From: Paenibacillus sp. FSL R5-0345
GTDB lineage: Bacteria; Bacillota; Bacilli; Paenibacillales; Paenibacillaceae
Assembly (NCBI RefSeq): GCF_000758585.1
Contig: NZ_CP009281.1
Span: forward strand, 4,402,001 to 4,466,000
Reading direction: 5' to 3'
Length of the DNA: 64,000 nt
Part shown: positions 46,480 to 54,838 of the stretch, in pieces
Numbering within the stretch: position 1 is the first letter of the stretch
Layout: every line of letters starts with the position of its first letter
The notes under the pieces: generated by a model
The model's database searches: none
Told to the model about the DNA's origin: nothing
What the model saw: only the letters and a program-made list of their open reading frames with translations
Made by a program: the position numbers and the translations under genes

Positions 46480-46571
46480 TGCTTTATACCCTCCCTTTCG
46501 TATCTTCACTTATAGTTCAACTCTGCTTGTAGCAGAGGAAAACCCCATTTCATTACCGATCCGGTAACTCA

Positions 46572-47468
46572 TTAGCCCTTAACCGCACCGATCATAATTC
46601 CTTTGACGAAAAAGCGTTGGAAGAACGGATACACGATTAAAATCGGCAATACGACGATCATGGTCACGGTCATCCGTACCGAGGTTGGAGTCTGCATATT
46701 CGCTACACCAGCGGCCATATCAGGTGAACTACGGATTAGAGCAGCGAGCGAGCTGGACTCGTTCAAATAACGCCACAACAAGAACTGGAGCGTATAGTAC
46801 TTCGTATCTGTCATCAGAAACGCCGTATCAATGAAGGAGTTCCACTGATTCACTGCGGAGAAAATCGTAATCGTAGCTAGAATTGGCGTCGTAAGCGGTA
46901 CAATAATACTCCAGAACACTCGCATGTAACCCGCACCATCCATAGATGCCGACTCCTCAAGTGAAGGTGGAATGGCTTCAACGAAGGTTTTGACTAGAAT
47001 AATATTGAATGGCGTAATAATCGTAGGCAAAATATAAGCCAGATAATTATTGGTCAGATGCAAATTATGCATTGTGATATACCAAGGAATTAGGCCTGCG
47101 CTAAAATACATCGTAACTACAACACTGCGGTACCAAATACTCCGGCCCCACATTTCCTTTTTAGTGAACAAGTAACCTAAAAAAGCTGACGACCCTACAG
47201 TAAGTAGCGTCCCGACGACCGTTCTATATACAGAGACTGTTGCCGCATGTCCTAGACCGCTGATTTTTAGAACCTTGCTATAGTTATCGAAATGAATCTG
47301 TCTTGGATAAAATTTGATATACCCTGCTGCGCTAAGATCATTCGAGCTGATCGTGTTGATAAACAAGTAGTAGAATGGATAGATGCATGACAGGGTGAAC
47401 AATCCAAAGAGCGTATAGATAATTATCTGGAAGATAAGTTCTCCAGTTGTTAGTTTTTTCTTTCTCAA
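46572..47468 (-). CDS. CUT1 sugar ABC transporter permease (YtcP-like)
   Basis: This 298-residue protein has six membrane helices and the EAA loop (LEESASMDGAGYMRVFWSII, followed by VPL) that contacts the ATPase. The start KKKLTTGELIFQIIIYTLFG is typical of YtcP/LplC permeases, which partner an LplB-type permease for oligogalacturonide or other oligosaccharide uptake. It starts 17 nt after the partner gene. No ATPase gene is in the cluster, so a shared MsmX-like ATPase is presumably used. Confidence 0.93.
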   Translation of the reverse strand: MRKKKLTTGELIFQIIIYTLFGLFTLSCIYPFYYLFINTISSNDLSAAGYIKFYPRQIHFDNYSKVLKISGLGHAATVSVYRTVVGTLLTVGSSAFLGYLFTKKEMWGRSIWYRSVVVTMYFSAGLIPWYITMHNLHLTNNYLAYILPTIITPFNIILVKTFVEAIPPSLEESASMDGAGYMRVFWSIIVPLTTPILATITIFSAVNQWNSFIDTAFLMTDTKYYTLQFLLWRYLNESSSLAALIRSSPDMAAGVANMQTPTSVRMTVTMIVVLPILIVYPFFQRFFVKGIMIGAVKG

Positions 47469-47485
47469 ATGGGATCACCCCTGAC

Positions 47486-48445
47486 TTAAATGATAGATTC
47501 GTCACGCACCATCTTAGATAATGTGTTGGCTGCGAACAGTAGAATTACACTGACAACCGATTTCAACATGCTGACGGCTGTGGCAAAAGGAAAGTTGTTA
47601 GCAAACGCAATATTGTATACATAAAGATCCAGCACCTCAATGGAATCTTTATTCATAGCATTTTGAAAGGCAAAATATTGCTCCATACCGTTATTGACCA
47701 GGTTACCTATGGATAACAGCAGCAGTACAAAAAAGGTTGGAATCAGACCTGGAATGGTAATATGCCAGATTTTGCGGAACCGACTTGCACCATCCACCTC
47801 AACAGCTTCATACAATTCCTGATCAATGCCAGCAATTGCAGCAAGATAAAGAATGGCTCCCCAGCCTAACGATTTCCACCAGTACCAAAGGATCATCGTG
47901 ACCCAGATATTTGAGCTGGAAGCTAGTAAATTATAGCCTTCATCCACTATTCCAAGCTGCACCAGAATGTGGGTGATGACACCGTTATCTACTGAGAACA
48001 ACGAGAATGCCAATGCATATACCAGAATCCAGCTGATAAAGTTCGGGATCGTGGTTAGCGTCTGCACCATCTTGCGATACCAGCCAGACTTAATCTCGGT
48101 CAACATAATGGCAAAGAACACTGGAAATATGGACGTAATTAATCCAAGTGAACTCATGGCAAGTGTGTTCTTCAGCACGCGTAGAACCTCTGCGGTTTGT
48201 GTCGGATTGGATACAATCGTCTTAAACCATTTCAGCCCGACATACGGCGTGTCTGACAAGGGTATTCCGGGAATGAAATCATAAAAGGCATAAATCCATC
48301 CGCTGATCGGCAGATAATAGAAAATAAAGGTGACAACAAGAAATGGAAAAGCCATGAAGAACAATTTATGTTTGTTCTTCATCTTCCAGCGGGATCGATG
48401 AACCGGATCTACGCCGGGAAGCAGTTCGCCAGCAGGTACCCCCAT
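47486..48445 (-). CDS. CUT1 sugar ABC transporter permease (LplB-like)
   Basis: This 319-residue protein has six membrane helices, with an early FLVVTFIFYYLPISGWIYAF segment and an EAA loop (YEAVEVDGASRFRKIWHITI) characteristic of LplB permeases. AGGAG lies 8 nt before the ATG at 48445; an internal Met at MKNKHKLFF could be a shorter start. It is the first gene of the importer unit: permease, permease, binding protein, kinase, regulator, second binding protein. Confidence 0.92.
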   Translation of the reverse strand: MGVPAGELLPGVDPVHRSRWKMKNKHKLFFMAFPFLVVTFIFYYLPISGWIYAFYDFIPGIPLSDTPYVGLKWFKTIVSNPTQTAEVLRVLKNTLAMSSLGLITSIFPVFFAIMLTEIKSGWYRKMVQTLTTIPNFISWILVYALAFSLFSVDNGVITHILVQLGIVDEGYNLLASSSNIWVTMILWYWWKSLGWGAILYLAAIAGIDQELYEAVEVDGASRFRKIWHITIPGLIPTFFVLLLLSIGNLVNNGMEQYFAFQNAMNKDSIEVLDLYVYNIAFANNFPFATAVSMLKSVVSVILLFAANTLSKMVRDESII

Positions 48446-48720
48446 ATCGGAATCTCCTATATCCAGATTTTGATTACGCTTTCAGAATATCAGAACCTGA
48501 GCTTCTGGCGAGATAGAGCACAGAACGTCCTCTCTGGAGAACCGTCAGATGCTAGTGAACCAAATTCGCAGCACAATCGACCATTTTCTACCTGCCCTGT
48601 GGGACAAAATACGAGCCAATTCATACCAATAAGAGCCATATCGTGATTTCATCAGCACCTTCCCTTGCCTCAGACTCTCCCTCTTTGAGCATTTCCACCA
48701 TGTTCGCTCTCCGTGTCAAC
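48446..48720 (-). other. Leader/promoter region of the sugar-importer operon
   Basis: About 275 nt between the upstream exporter's terminator and the LplB-like gene hold no coding frame with a ribosome site. A TTGACA on the minus strand lies right at the distal end (about 48715-48720) without a good -10. The YesN site should be here, but I see no clear repeat. Confidence 0.4.
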
Positions 48721-48756
48721 AAAAAAAAGCAGCCCCCGATAGGTAGCTGCTGCATT
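48721..48756 (-). terminator. Terminator after the second MFS gene
   Basis: On the minus strand AGCAGC pairs with GCTGCT (plus 48728-48733 and 48746-48751), followed by eight or more T. The stem is short. Confidence 0.6.
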
Positions 48757-48830
48757 ACTTTAAAACCCTAGTTTGTTAACACCAAATACCCACTGTACGC
48801 ATACTGAAGTCCGTACTGCATCACGATAGC

Positions 48831-50369
48831 CTAATGCCCAGACGCCCGGACATCCCCCTCCGCAGAGGCATCCATCTTCTGACGTCCCATATAAAACGAA
48901 GCCAATAATGCTAACGCTGCGGGAATCACCGCCCAAGCAAAAGTATTTACTATGGAAGACGATAACCCTGCAGTAATCTTACCCAGAATCTCAGGTGGAA
49001 TTAGCGCCCTAGTCTCCGGTGAAAGCAAGGCATGCGGGTCTTTAAAATCCATAGCTCCCGCAGGAGCCGATCCTCCTCCACTAGCCGAGAGTAGCTTGGT
49101 AAGACTGCCGGAGAAATAATGACTTTGAATGATACCGAAGGTGGTAATGCCTATGGTCATGCCCAATGAACGAATGAAATTCAGCGTTGCGCTGGCCGAA
49201 CCACGTTGCTGTGCGGTTAATCCATGAATGGATGCCGTACTTAGCACTGAGAATGAAGCACCAATCCCTAGTCCAATTAAGATCATATACAATGTAACCA
49301 GCAATCGCGAAGCCTCCGGCGTAAGTGTCGCTACAAGACCAGTACCGATCACCAGAAGTGCGAATGTAGGAATGAGCAGGCTGCGGTAACTGGTTTTTGA
49401 CATCAGAAATCCACCCATCGTAGCTGTAACCACAGAGCCAACCATCATTGGCAGCAGCACAAGTCCCGAATTTGTAGCCGATCCTCCTAATACCCCTTGA
49501 ATAAAGATAGGAATATATACGGAAGCCACAATAAAAGCTGCACCGCTAAACAGAGCACAGATAATGCTCACTGCGTATAATCTTTTTTTGAACAAAGCAA
49601 AAGAAATGATCGGTTCTTTCGCTCTAGTCTCCACAAAAAGAAACACCGCTGCAAGGATCACAAAGGCTGCAAATAAACCAAGAATCATGGACGAATTCCA
49701 AGCATACTCTTTCCCGCCTAGTTCCAGCGCAAACATTAAGCAAATAACTGAACCTAGCAGCGTACCTGCTCCCAACCAGTCAATAGGCTGTTTAGAATGC
49801 TCATGGGATTCTTTATAAAAGAATACAACCATCGCAAAAGCCAACAGGCCAAGGGGCAAGTTAATATAAAATATCCATTGCCAAGCAATATGATCGGTAA
49901 TATACGCCCCCAGTAATGGACCAAAAATACTCGACAATCCAAATACTGCTCCGAATGCCCCGCCGAGCTTGCCCCGAGTCTCCAGCGGAACAGCATCGAA
50001 CATGATGGCAAAAGCGATTGGCACCAGCGCACCCCCGCCAATTCCCTGAATAGCCCGGTACGCAGCTAACTGAGTAATTGTATCAGCCGTTCCACAGAGA
50101 GCCGAACCTACCATAAATACGATAATTCCAAAAATAAAAAACTTCTTGCGGCCATACATATCGGATAGCTTGCCGAAAATGGGCATACCCGCCATCTCGG
50201 CTACGAGATAGGCTGATGTGACCCAGACAAATTTGTCCATTCCGCCAAGCTCTCCAACAATATTCCCCATCGCTGTAGCAACAATAGTGCTGTCCATGGA
50301 AGCCATCAGAATTCCTAATAGGAGACCTGCGATAACAATGCCCAGATTTGGCGATTTGGCAGCACTCAT
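48831..50369 (-). CDS. MFS drug exporter, DHA2 (EmrB/MdtP-like) family
   Basis: This 512-residue protein has 14 predicted helices. MASMDSTIVATAMGNIVGEL in TM1, motif A (MPIFGKLSDMYGRKKFFIFG) and the TM5 motif C region (GLSSIFGPLLGAYI) identify it as a DHA2 exporter. The start at 50369 has GAGGAG 8 nt upstream; eight extra codons upstream are unsupported. It is a single gene without an adjacent regulator and is not closely similar to the other exporter at 37.6 kb. The substrate is unknown. Confidence 0.9.
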   Translation of the reverse strand: MSAAKSPNLGIVIAGLLLGILMASMDSTIVATAMGNIVGELGGMDKFVWVTSAYLVAEMAGMPIFGKLSDMYGRKKFFIFGIIVFMVGSALCGTADTITQLAAYRAIQGIGGGALVPIAFAIMFDAVPLETRGKLGGAFGAVFGLSSIFGPLLGAYITDHIAWQWIFYINLPLGLLAFAMVVFFYKESHEHSKQPIDWLGAGTLLGSVICLMFALELGGKEYAWNSSMILGLFAAFVILAAVFLFVETRAKEPIISFALFKKRLYAVSIICALFSGAAFIVASVYIPIFIQGVLGGSATNSGLVLLPMMVGSVVTATMGGFLMSKTSYRSLLIPTFALLVIGTGLVATLTPEASRLLVTLYMILIGLGIGASFSVLSTASIHGLTAQQRGSASATLNFIRSLGMTIGITTFGIIQSHYFSGSLTKLLSASGGGSAPAGAMDFKDPHALLSPETRALIPPEILGKITAGLSSSIVNTFAWAVIPAALALLASFYMGRQKMDASAEGDVRASGH

Positions 50370-50414
50370 ATGTTCCACTCCTCTTTTTCTCAAAAAATAA
50401 CTATAAATTTATCT

Positions 50415-51071
50415 TTAAATCTTCACTTGATGCTTCACTGTTGCGTGCTTATGAACTTCTAGTGTATCACGGAACTCCACCGTTTCTATTTCACAGTCCG
50501 GGCCAATGATTACACGTTCTCCCCTTACCATACTAGCCTTTGTATTGACCAGATCAATAGCATCGCCCTCGATTAGCCCTGCTTCAAACAGTATTTTCGA
50601 AGTTGGCTTCATCATATGAAGCAGTCTCCCAGTTTTACTCTTCTTAATGGTTAAGATACTGCCCCCAACCTCCTTCGCACTACTTGGACCAAACAATTTA
50701 ATCTCCAAATGCTCAGCACTAAGTAATCCAGCTACGCTTAAGGCACCGGAAATTTGCAATTTTTCCCCTTCACAATCACCCTTCACATCCAGATTTCCGT
50801 AGAGATGAAGCTTATCGATTTTTACAGAGGCTGCTTTTATTTCCCCCTGTCCACGCAAGGAATCTCCTTCAAGACCACTCTCTAGCGCAATTTCACCAGT
50901 GATTTTCATTTGCTTCATATGCAGATTTCCAGCAATATTGGCATTTCCAGTCAGACTCATCTTCTCGCAATTCACATCTCCGGCGAATTTGCATTCTCCA
51001 GTGATCTTAACATCTTTGAAAGAACCCCCGGCTGAAGACGTCGTTCCAATTATTTTCAGATTATCATTCAC
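50415..51071 (-). CDS. bacF: Bactofilin BacF (YhbF-like)
   Basis: This 218-residue protein is a right-handed beta-helix of short repeats (KITGECKFAGDV, SLTGNANIAGNL, KITGEIALESGL and so on), the polymer-forming bactofilin fold. The GTG start at 51071 overlaps the end of the upstream gene and follows GGAGAAGG; a TTG at 51092 is less likely. In B. subtilis YhbE and YhbF (BacE and BacF) assemble together and are needed for flagellar hook and filament formation. Gene order yhbD-bacE-bacF is the same here. The C-terminal IIGPDCEIETVEFRDTLEVH is shared with BacE. Confidence 0.85.
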   Translation of the reverse strand: MNDNLKIIGTTSSAGGSFKDVKITGECKFAGDVNCEKMSLTGNANIAGNLHMKQMKITGEIALESGLEGDSLRGQGEIKAASVKIDKLHLYGNLDVKGDCEGEKLQISGALSVAGLLSAEHLEIKLFGPSSAKEVGGSILTIKKSKTGRLLHMMKPTSKILFEAGLIEGDAIDLVNTKASMVRGERVIIGPDCEIETVEFRDTLEVHKHATVKHQVKI

Positions 51072-51750
51072 CGACCTTCTCCACCTTTCCAACTTTCGCT
51101 TCAGGATGCACCGTAATTTGTTCGCGATACTCTACCCGTCCGAGTGTACAGCCTGGGCCAATAATAACAATATTCCCTCTGATGATATCCGCAGTTGTAT
51201 ATTCTATATCTATAAAATCTCCCTCGATCGTTCGAGTACATAGCTCCGGTCGAAGTTTAGGGATGATTCCACTGAACATCTTACTCCAAAACCCACTATT
51301 TACTTGCCGTATCACTAGGCTCTCCACACCAATTTCATTAGCCTTCGCCTGACTCTGCAGTTTGAAGTCCACATGACCGGCACTGAGTAAACCACCAACA
51401 TTAAAGCTTCCTTCACCTACGAAATCCTCAAGATCACAATCCCCCTTGACTGTCATCATTCCGTTAAGGGTGCAGCTTTCACCTCGAAAACTCTTACCTA
51501 CAGTAAGAACCCCATCCACCTTTAGGGTGCCAAATTGCAAATTGCCTATCACTTTAATGACCCCGTTGCACTCTGCTTCTGCTGCTGTGAGATCATCATT
51601 CAAATTCATATGCCCATTTCCTTTAAACATTCGTGCCACAATCGGCCCCACTACTTTACCTACACCATCCATGTTTACGTTGTTGTAAGTACCTCCGGCC
51701 CCACCACTAACCCCGTTTATAATCAAATCAGGCAGCTGATGTTTGTCCAT
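51064..51750 (-). CDS. bacE: Bactofilin BacE (YhbE-like)
   Basis: This 228-residue bactofilin has repeats such as GNLQFGTLKVDGVLTVG and GMMTVKGDCDLEDFVGEGSF and the C-terminal IIGPGCTLGRVEYREQITVH that mirrors BacF. TAGGAGGA lies before the ATG. It is encoded between yhbD and bacF; the overlap with bacF (8 nt) suggests coupled translation and matched amounts, fitting co-polymerisation. There is no membrane segment, so it is probably cytoplasmic and membrane-associated. Confidence 0.87.
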   Translation of the reverse strand: MDKHQLPDLIINGVSGGAGGTYNNVNMDGVGKVVGPIVARMFKGNGHMNLNDDLTAAEAECNGVIKVIGNLQFGTLKVDGVLTVGKSFRGESCTLNGMMTVKGDCDLEDFVGEGSFNVGGLLSAGHVDFKLQSQAKANEIGVESLVIRQVNSGFWSKMFSGIIPKLRPELCTRTIEGDFIDIEYTTADIIRGNIVIIGPGCTLGRVEYREQITVHPEAKVGKVEKVGE

Positions 51751-51761
51751 TACTCTTCCTC

Positions 51762-52406
51762 CTATTCAACAAGCTTGTAGGCAAGCTTACCTTTCAATTG
51801 TTCGATCAAATCTGCATATGTCATTTTACTGACCAATCTAACCCCTTCATCAAACCATAACTCCGCAGGCGCTTGTGCCAGAATGAAAGATGAAACCCCC
51901 ATTTTCCGGACAAAAAACAATTCCCAGCTTCCACTCTCGAGCCTTGAAACTTTCTCCTGCAAAGTGCGAAACAGAAGCTCCGCCTCCTCCATACTCATTT
52001 CCCCAGCACTAAGCAGGCGGTCTACAGCGAATAAATGAACGAGCTCCTCAAAAGTATATTTACTTTCATCACCGAGACTTTCTCCAAATTTCCTCAGCGT
52101 CGTTGTCGAAACAATGTTACGTTCTACAATTTCCTTAGCAGTTATACTCACCTTTTCAAAGGATGCCTTATCCGATAGCTTATCAGCCATTTCATCCAAG
52201 GACAGCCCATCTTTCATATTCACAATGTTGTGAATCCGCGACAAGATCATCTCTCTAGGAAAAAAAGTCTCTTGCCCAGTGAAGGTAGATTTACGGATAA
52301 ACCATTCCTCGGGAATTAACTGCTTCCTTTTCCAGCGGTACAATTGCCCATATGAAATACCGGTTAAATCCAGCAGTTGCTTCTTCGAAATCAAATCATC
52401 TTCCAT
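51762..52406 (-). CDS. yhbD: YhbD-like MerR-type DNA-binding protein (DUF4004)
   Basis: This 214-residue protein has an N-terminal MerR-like helix-turn-helix (ISKKQLLDLTGISYGQLYRW and LIPEEWFIRKSTFTGQETFF) followed by an all-helical YhbD domain. It is the first gene of the bactofilin operon, 11 nt before bacE. An inverted repeat lies exactly in the spacer of a likely promoter just upstream, the typical place for MerR-family operators, suggesting autoregulation. The effector is unknown. Confidence 0.85.
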   Translation of the reverse strand: MEDDLISKKQLLDLTGISYGQLYRWKRKQLIPEEWFIRKSTFTGQETFFPREMILSRIHNIVNMKDGLSLDEMADKLSDKASFEKVSITAKEIVERNIVSTTTLRKFGESLGDESKYTFEELVHLFAVDRLLSAGEMSMEEAELLFRTLQEKVSRLESGSWELFFVRKMGVSSFILAQAPAELWFDEGVRLVSKMTYADLIEQLKGKLAYKLVE

Positions 52407-52427
52407 ATGCGATCACTCCTTGAAAGC

Positions 52428-52456
52428 ATCGTAACATAACACTGTTACGTTGTAAA
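52428..52456 (-). promoter_or_regulatory. yhbD promoter with operator inside the spacer
   Basis: On the minus strand TTTACA (52456-52451), 17 nt and TACGAT (52433-52428) form a plausible sigma-A promoter. CGTAACA (52449-52443) and TGTTACG (52436-52430), separated by 6 nt, form a perfect 7-bp dyad between and over these elements. The start point would fall only about 15 nt before the ATG, a short leader. Confidence 0.5.
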
Positions 52457-52581
52457 CAAAACACTCCCCCTTAACTTCTCTACCGCAACAAATCATTGCA
52501 TTAAAGTTTCCCTCCAAGATTTTACGACACAGGCAAAAAGTAAACCTCCGTCTAGAGGAGGATTTCCACTCTCAGCACAAA

Positions 52582-52621
52582 AAAGCAGACAGCTCCTAAT
52601 AGTAAGGAAACTGTCTGCTTT
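52582..52621 (-). terminator. Terminator after the L25/Ctc gene
   Basis: AAAGCAGACAG (52582-52592) pairs with CTGTCTGCTTT (52611-52621), with a T6 tail on the minus strand. Confidence 0.85.
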
Positions 52622-52650
52622 AATTCATCTACTTTATTAATAAATCAAGA

Positions 52651-53259
52651 TTATTCAGCTTTGTCTTCTCCAGAAGCTTCCACTGCAGCTGGTTCAGCAG
52701 CATCCTCTTCTGTCGGCTCTTGAGCTGTTGGAGGTGCGATCCGGACAATCAAAGTGTCCTCAGGCGTCAAAATTTCCCAGCCTTCATGCTTTGGCAAATC
52801 GGACACTAGCAATTGATCTCCAATATCCAGTCCACTAATATCCACTTCAAAAGATGCCGTTAATTTATCTGGAAGTGTACGAATTTCCAGTTCATGCAAA
52901 TCAATTTGTTGTACGCCACCACTTTTCACACCAACGGGCTCGCCAGTAAAGTGGAATGCTACTTTTGTATCCAATTTGGCTTTCATATCAATCTGCTGAA
53001 AATCAATGTGAAGCAGTTGTTTGGATACGGGCTGGCGCTGAATCTCTTGAATGACAGCATTCTTTTTGCCTGAGTCTGGCAATTCTAATGTTAGAACTGC
53101 CCGAGGGTTATTAGCCAAAATCCCGGTAATTGTCTTAGCATCCGCTGTAAAGGATCGGCTATCTGAACCTGCACCGTACACGACGACCGGTACAAAGCCT
53201 TTTCTGCGCTGTGAAGAAGTCGAGCCGGATCTTTCTGTCAAACGTACTGTTGTATTCAT
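52651..53259 (-). CDS. rplY: Ribosomal protein L25 / general stress protein Ctc
   Basis: This 202-residue protein has an N-terminal 5S rRNA-binding L25 domain (residues 1-90, with FVPVVVYGAG and QPVSKQLLHIDFQQID), a C-terminal TL5/Ctc beta domain (about 95-180, with DLHELEIRTLPDKL and HEGWEILTPEDTLIVRI) and an acidic Ala/Glu tail common in this family. AGGAGG precedes the ATG. In B. subtilis ctc is a general stress gene. A sigma-B-like promoter sequence lies 73-97 nt upstream. Confidence 0.94.
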   Translation of the reverse strand: MNTTVRLTERSGSTSSQRRKGFVPVVVYGAGSDSRSFTADAKTITGILANNPRAVLTLELPDSGKKNAVIQEIQRQPVSKQLLHIDFQQIDMKAKLDTKVAFHFTGEPVGVKSGGVQQIDLHELEIRTLPDKLTASFEVDISGLDIGDQLLVSDLPKHEGWEILTPEDTLIVRIAPPTAQEPTEEDAAEPAAVEASGEDKAE

Positions 53260-53331
53260 GATGATTCCTCCTAAGTAGGGATTTTAAACAAGACCGATTA
53301 GATATGTACGTATAACCTAACCACTCTCTTA

Positions 53332-53356
53332 TTACCCATTTGTCCTGCCTTTGAAC
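53332..53356 (-). promoter_or_regulatory. Sigma-B-like promoter upstream of ctc/rplY
   Basis: On the minus strand GTTCAA (53356-53351), 13 nt and GGGTAA (53337-53332) differ from the sigma-B consensus GTTTAA-N12/14-GGGTAT at one base in each box. Whether this organism has sigma-B is not known from the window. Confidence 0.4.
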
Positions 53357-53550
53357 CATTAAGGATCTTATTTATGCAGGTTATAACAGGGTTAAATTGT
53401 ATTATCATACAATTTAACAATAATTATTCATAACTTAGGAAACAATGAGTTGCTCACGGATAACTGCAATCCTATCTGGGTATCTTCTCGCTTTTTACAA
53501 ATCGCAGTAGTAAAATATAGGCAATAACAATATAGGAGTGAAGCCATAAG

Positions 53551-53844
53551 ATGCAAATTCAAAATGGGACAGATCGTTTTTTTGTTGCGAATGACGGTAA
53601 GGACCTTGCCGAGATCACATACAGTTTGGATAAAGAGGCTGGGGAATTGGTCATTGACCACACCCGTGTCTCTGAAGAACTGCGCGGGCAAGGTACCGGT
53701 GAAGAACTTGTACGGGCTGTTGTAGATAAAGCCCGAAATGAAAAATTAAAAATTGTTCCTGTGTGCTCCTATGCAGCTCATCAATTCGAGAAGCATCCGG
53801 AGTATAAGGACGTGCTGAGCGGGAACACAGGCGGACGAGACTGA
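53551..53844 (+). CDS. Short GNAT acetyltransferase, YjdJ type
   Basis: This 97-residue single-domain protein has GELVIDHTRVSEELRGQGTG (acetyl-CoA-binding R/Q-x-x-G-x-G/A motif) and the typical KIVPVCSYAAHQFEKHPEY end. These small N-acetyltransferases have a conserved Cys-x-x-Tyr near the C-terminus. The substrate is unknown. TAGGAG is about 10 nt upstream. It lies 83 nt before a second GNAT gene in the same direction. Confidence 0.88.
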   Translation: MQIQNGTDRFFVANDGKDLAEITYSLDKEAGELVIDHTRVSEELRGQGTGEELVRAVVDKARNEKLKIVPVCSYAAHQFEKHPEYKDVLSGNTGGRD

Positions 53845-53927
53845 TCTCTCTTCCCGTTTCCGTAAAGCTTTATCAACCTATTCGAACTTATTCACTTAGT
53901 TCAAATACACTTTAGGAGGAAACGGGT

Positions 53928-54773
53928 TTGACTACTACTGATACTTTGAGAAATATAGAGGAGTTACAAGAACGCTGTGAGCAATATGACGGAATTTCAC
54001 TAAAGTTGAATTGGGATATGCTTCGCGGCCCATCAAATGTTGGTGATACAGAATGGCTTGTGACCTATGATGATGAACTACTGGTCGGATTCCTAGGTTT
54101 GTATGGATTCGGAAGTGAAATGGAAGTTTGCGGTATGGTTCGACCAGGTTACCGTCGACGTGGAATCTTCACCTCCCTGTGGAACCGGGCACAGACGATT
54201 ATCAAACGGGGCAATGTTGATAGCCTGCTTCTAAATGCTCCCGCCTCCTCAGCCTCCGGAGCTGCGTTCCTGCAAACACTACCTCTTCAGTTCAACCACG
54301 CGGAATATCAAATGAAATGGAGCGGAGATTCGGTTGCTTCTTCTGAAGCAAGCTCAGCGACAGGAACTGTGATCTTACGACCTGCTCGTGCAGACGAAGC
54401 ACCTATCCTCGTAGAGCTGGATTGTGGAGGCTTTGACATGAAGACAGCAGATGCCGCCGAACTTTATGACCTGCAGAAGCAAGAAGATCTGCAAGAGCAT
54501 ATTATGATCGAAATGGACGGACAACCTGTTGGTAAAATGCGACTGTGGACCGAAGATAATGAAACTTGGATTTATGGGTTTACCGTCAACAAGAAGCTAC
54601 GAGGGCTTGGTATTGGTCGAAGCGCACTTCTTCAAACGATCGAACGAGAACGTAAAAACTATAATGGCATTAATCTGGAGGTCGCTCTAGATAATCCTAA
54701 TGCGCTTAAGCTATATGAAAGCTGTGGCTTTGTCATTCAGAATAAACAGGATTATTACCGTTATATCGGCTAA
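53928..54773 (+). CDS. Tandem GNAT-domain acetyltransferase
   Basis: This 281-residue protein starts at TTG (53928), 7-8 nt after AGGAGGA. There are two GNAT domains: the first (about 10-130) with VRPGYRRRGIFTSLW in the acetyl-CoA site, the second (about 145-281) with FTVNKKLRGLGIGRSALLQT and ending LYESCGFVIQNKQDYYRY. The second domain looks the more canonical. The substrate, perhaps an amine, peptide or antibiotic, is unknown. It ends at a strong terminator. Confidence 0.88.
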   Translation: MTTTDTLRNIEELQERCEQYDGISLKLNWDMLRGPSNVGDTEWLVTYDDELLVGFLGLYGFGSEMEVCGMVRPGYRRRGIFTSLWNRAQTIIKRGNVDSLLLNAPASSASGAAFLQTLPLQFNHAEYQMKWSGDSVASSEASSATGTVILRPARADEAPILVELDCGGFDMKTADAAELYDLQKQEDLQEHIMIEMDGQPVGKMRLWTEDNETWIYGFTVNKKLRGLGIGRSALLQTIERERKNYNGINLEVALDNPNALKLYESCGFVIQNKQDYYRYIG

Positions 54774-54784
54774 TCCATAGAATT

Positions 54785-54836
54785 AAAGCCTCCTGTCTAA
54801 TGGCGTTCTCGCCTGTAGAGCAGGAGGCTTTCTTAT
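54785..54836 (+). terminator. Rho-independent terminator after the tandem GNAT gene
   Basis: AAAGCCTCCTG (54785-54795) pairs with CAGGAGGCTTT (54821-54831), followed by a T-rich stretch. Confidence 0.85.
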
Positions 54837-54838
54837 TA

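Noticed and set aside
53428..53691. Minus-strand ORF overlapping the small GNAT gene
   Set aside because: It is antisense to a clear acetyltransferase and has no family resemblance.
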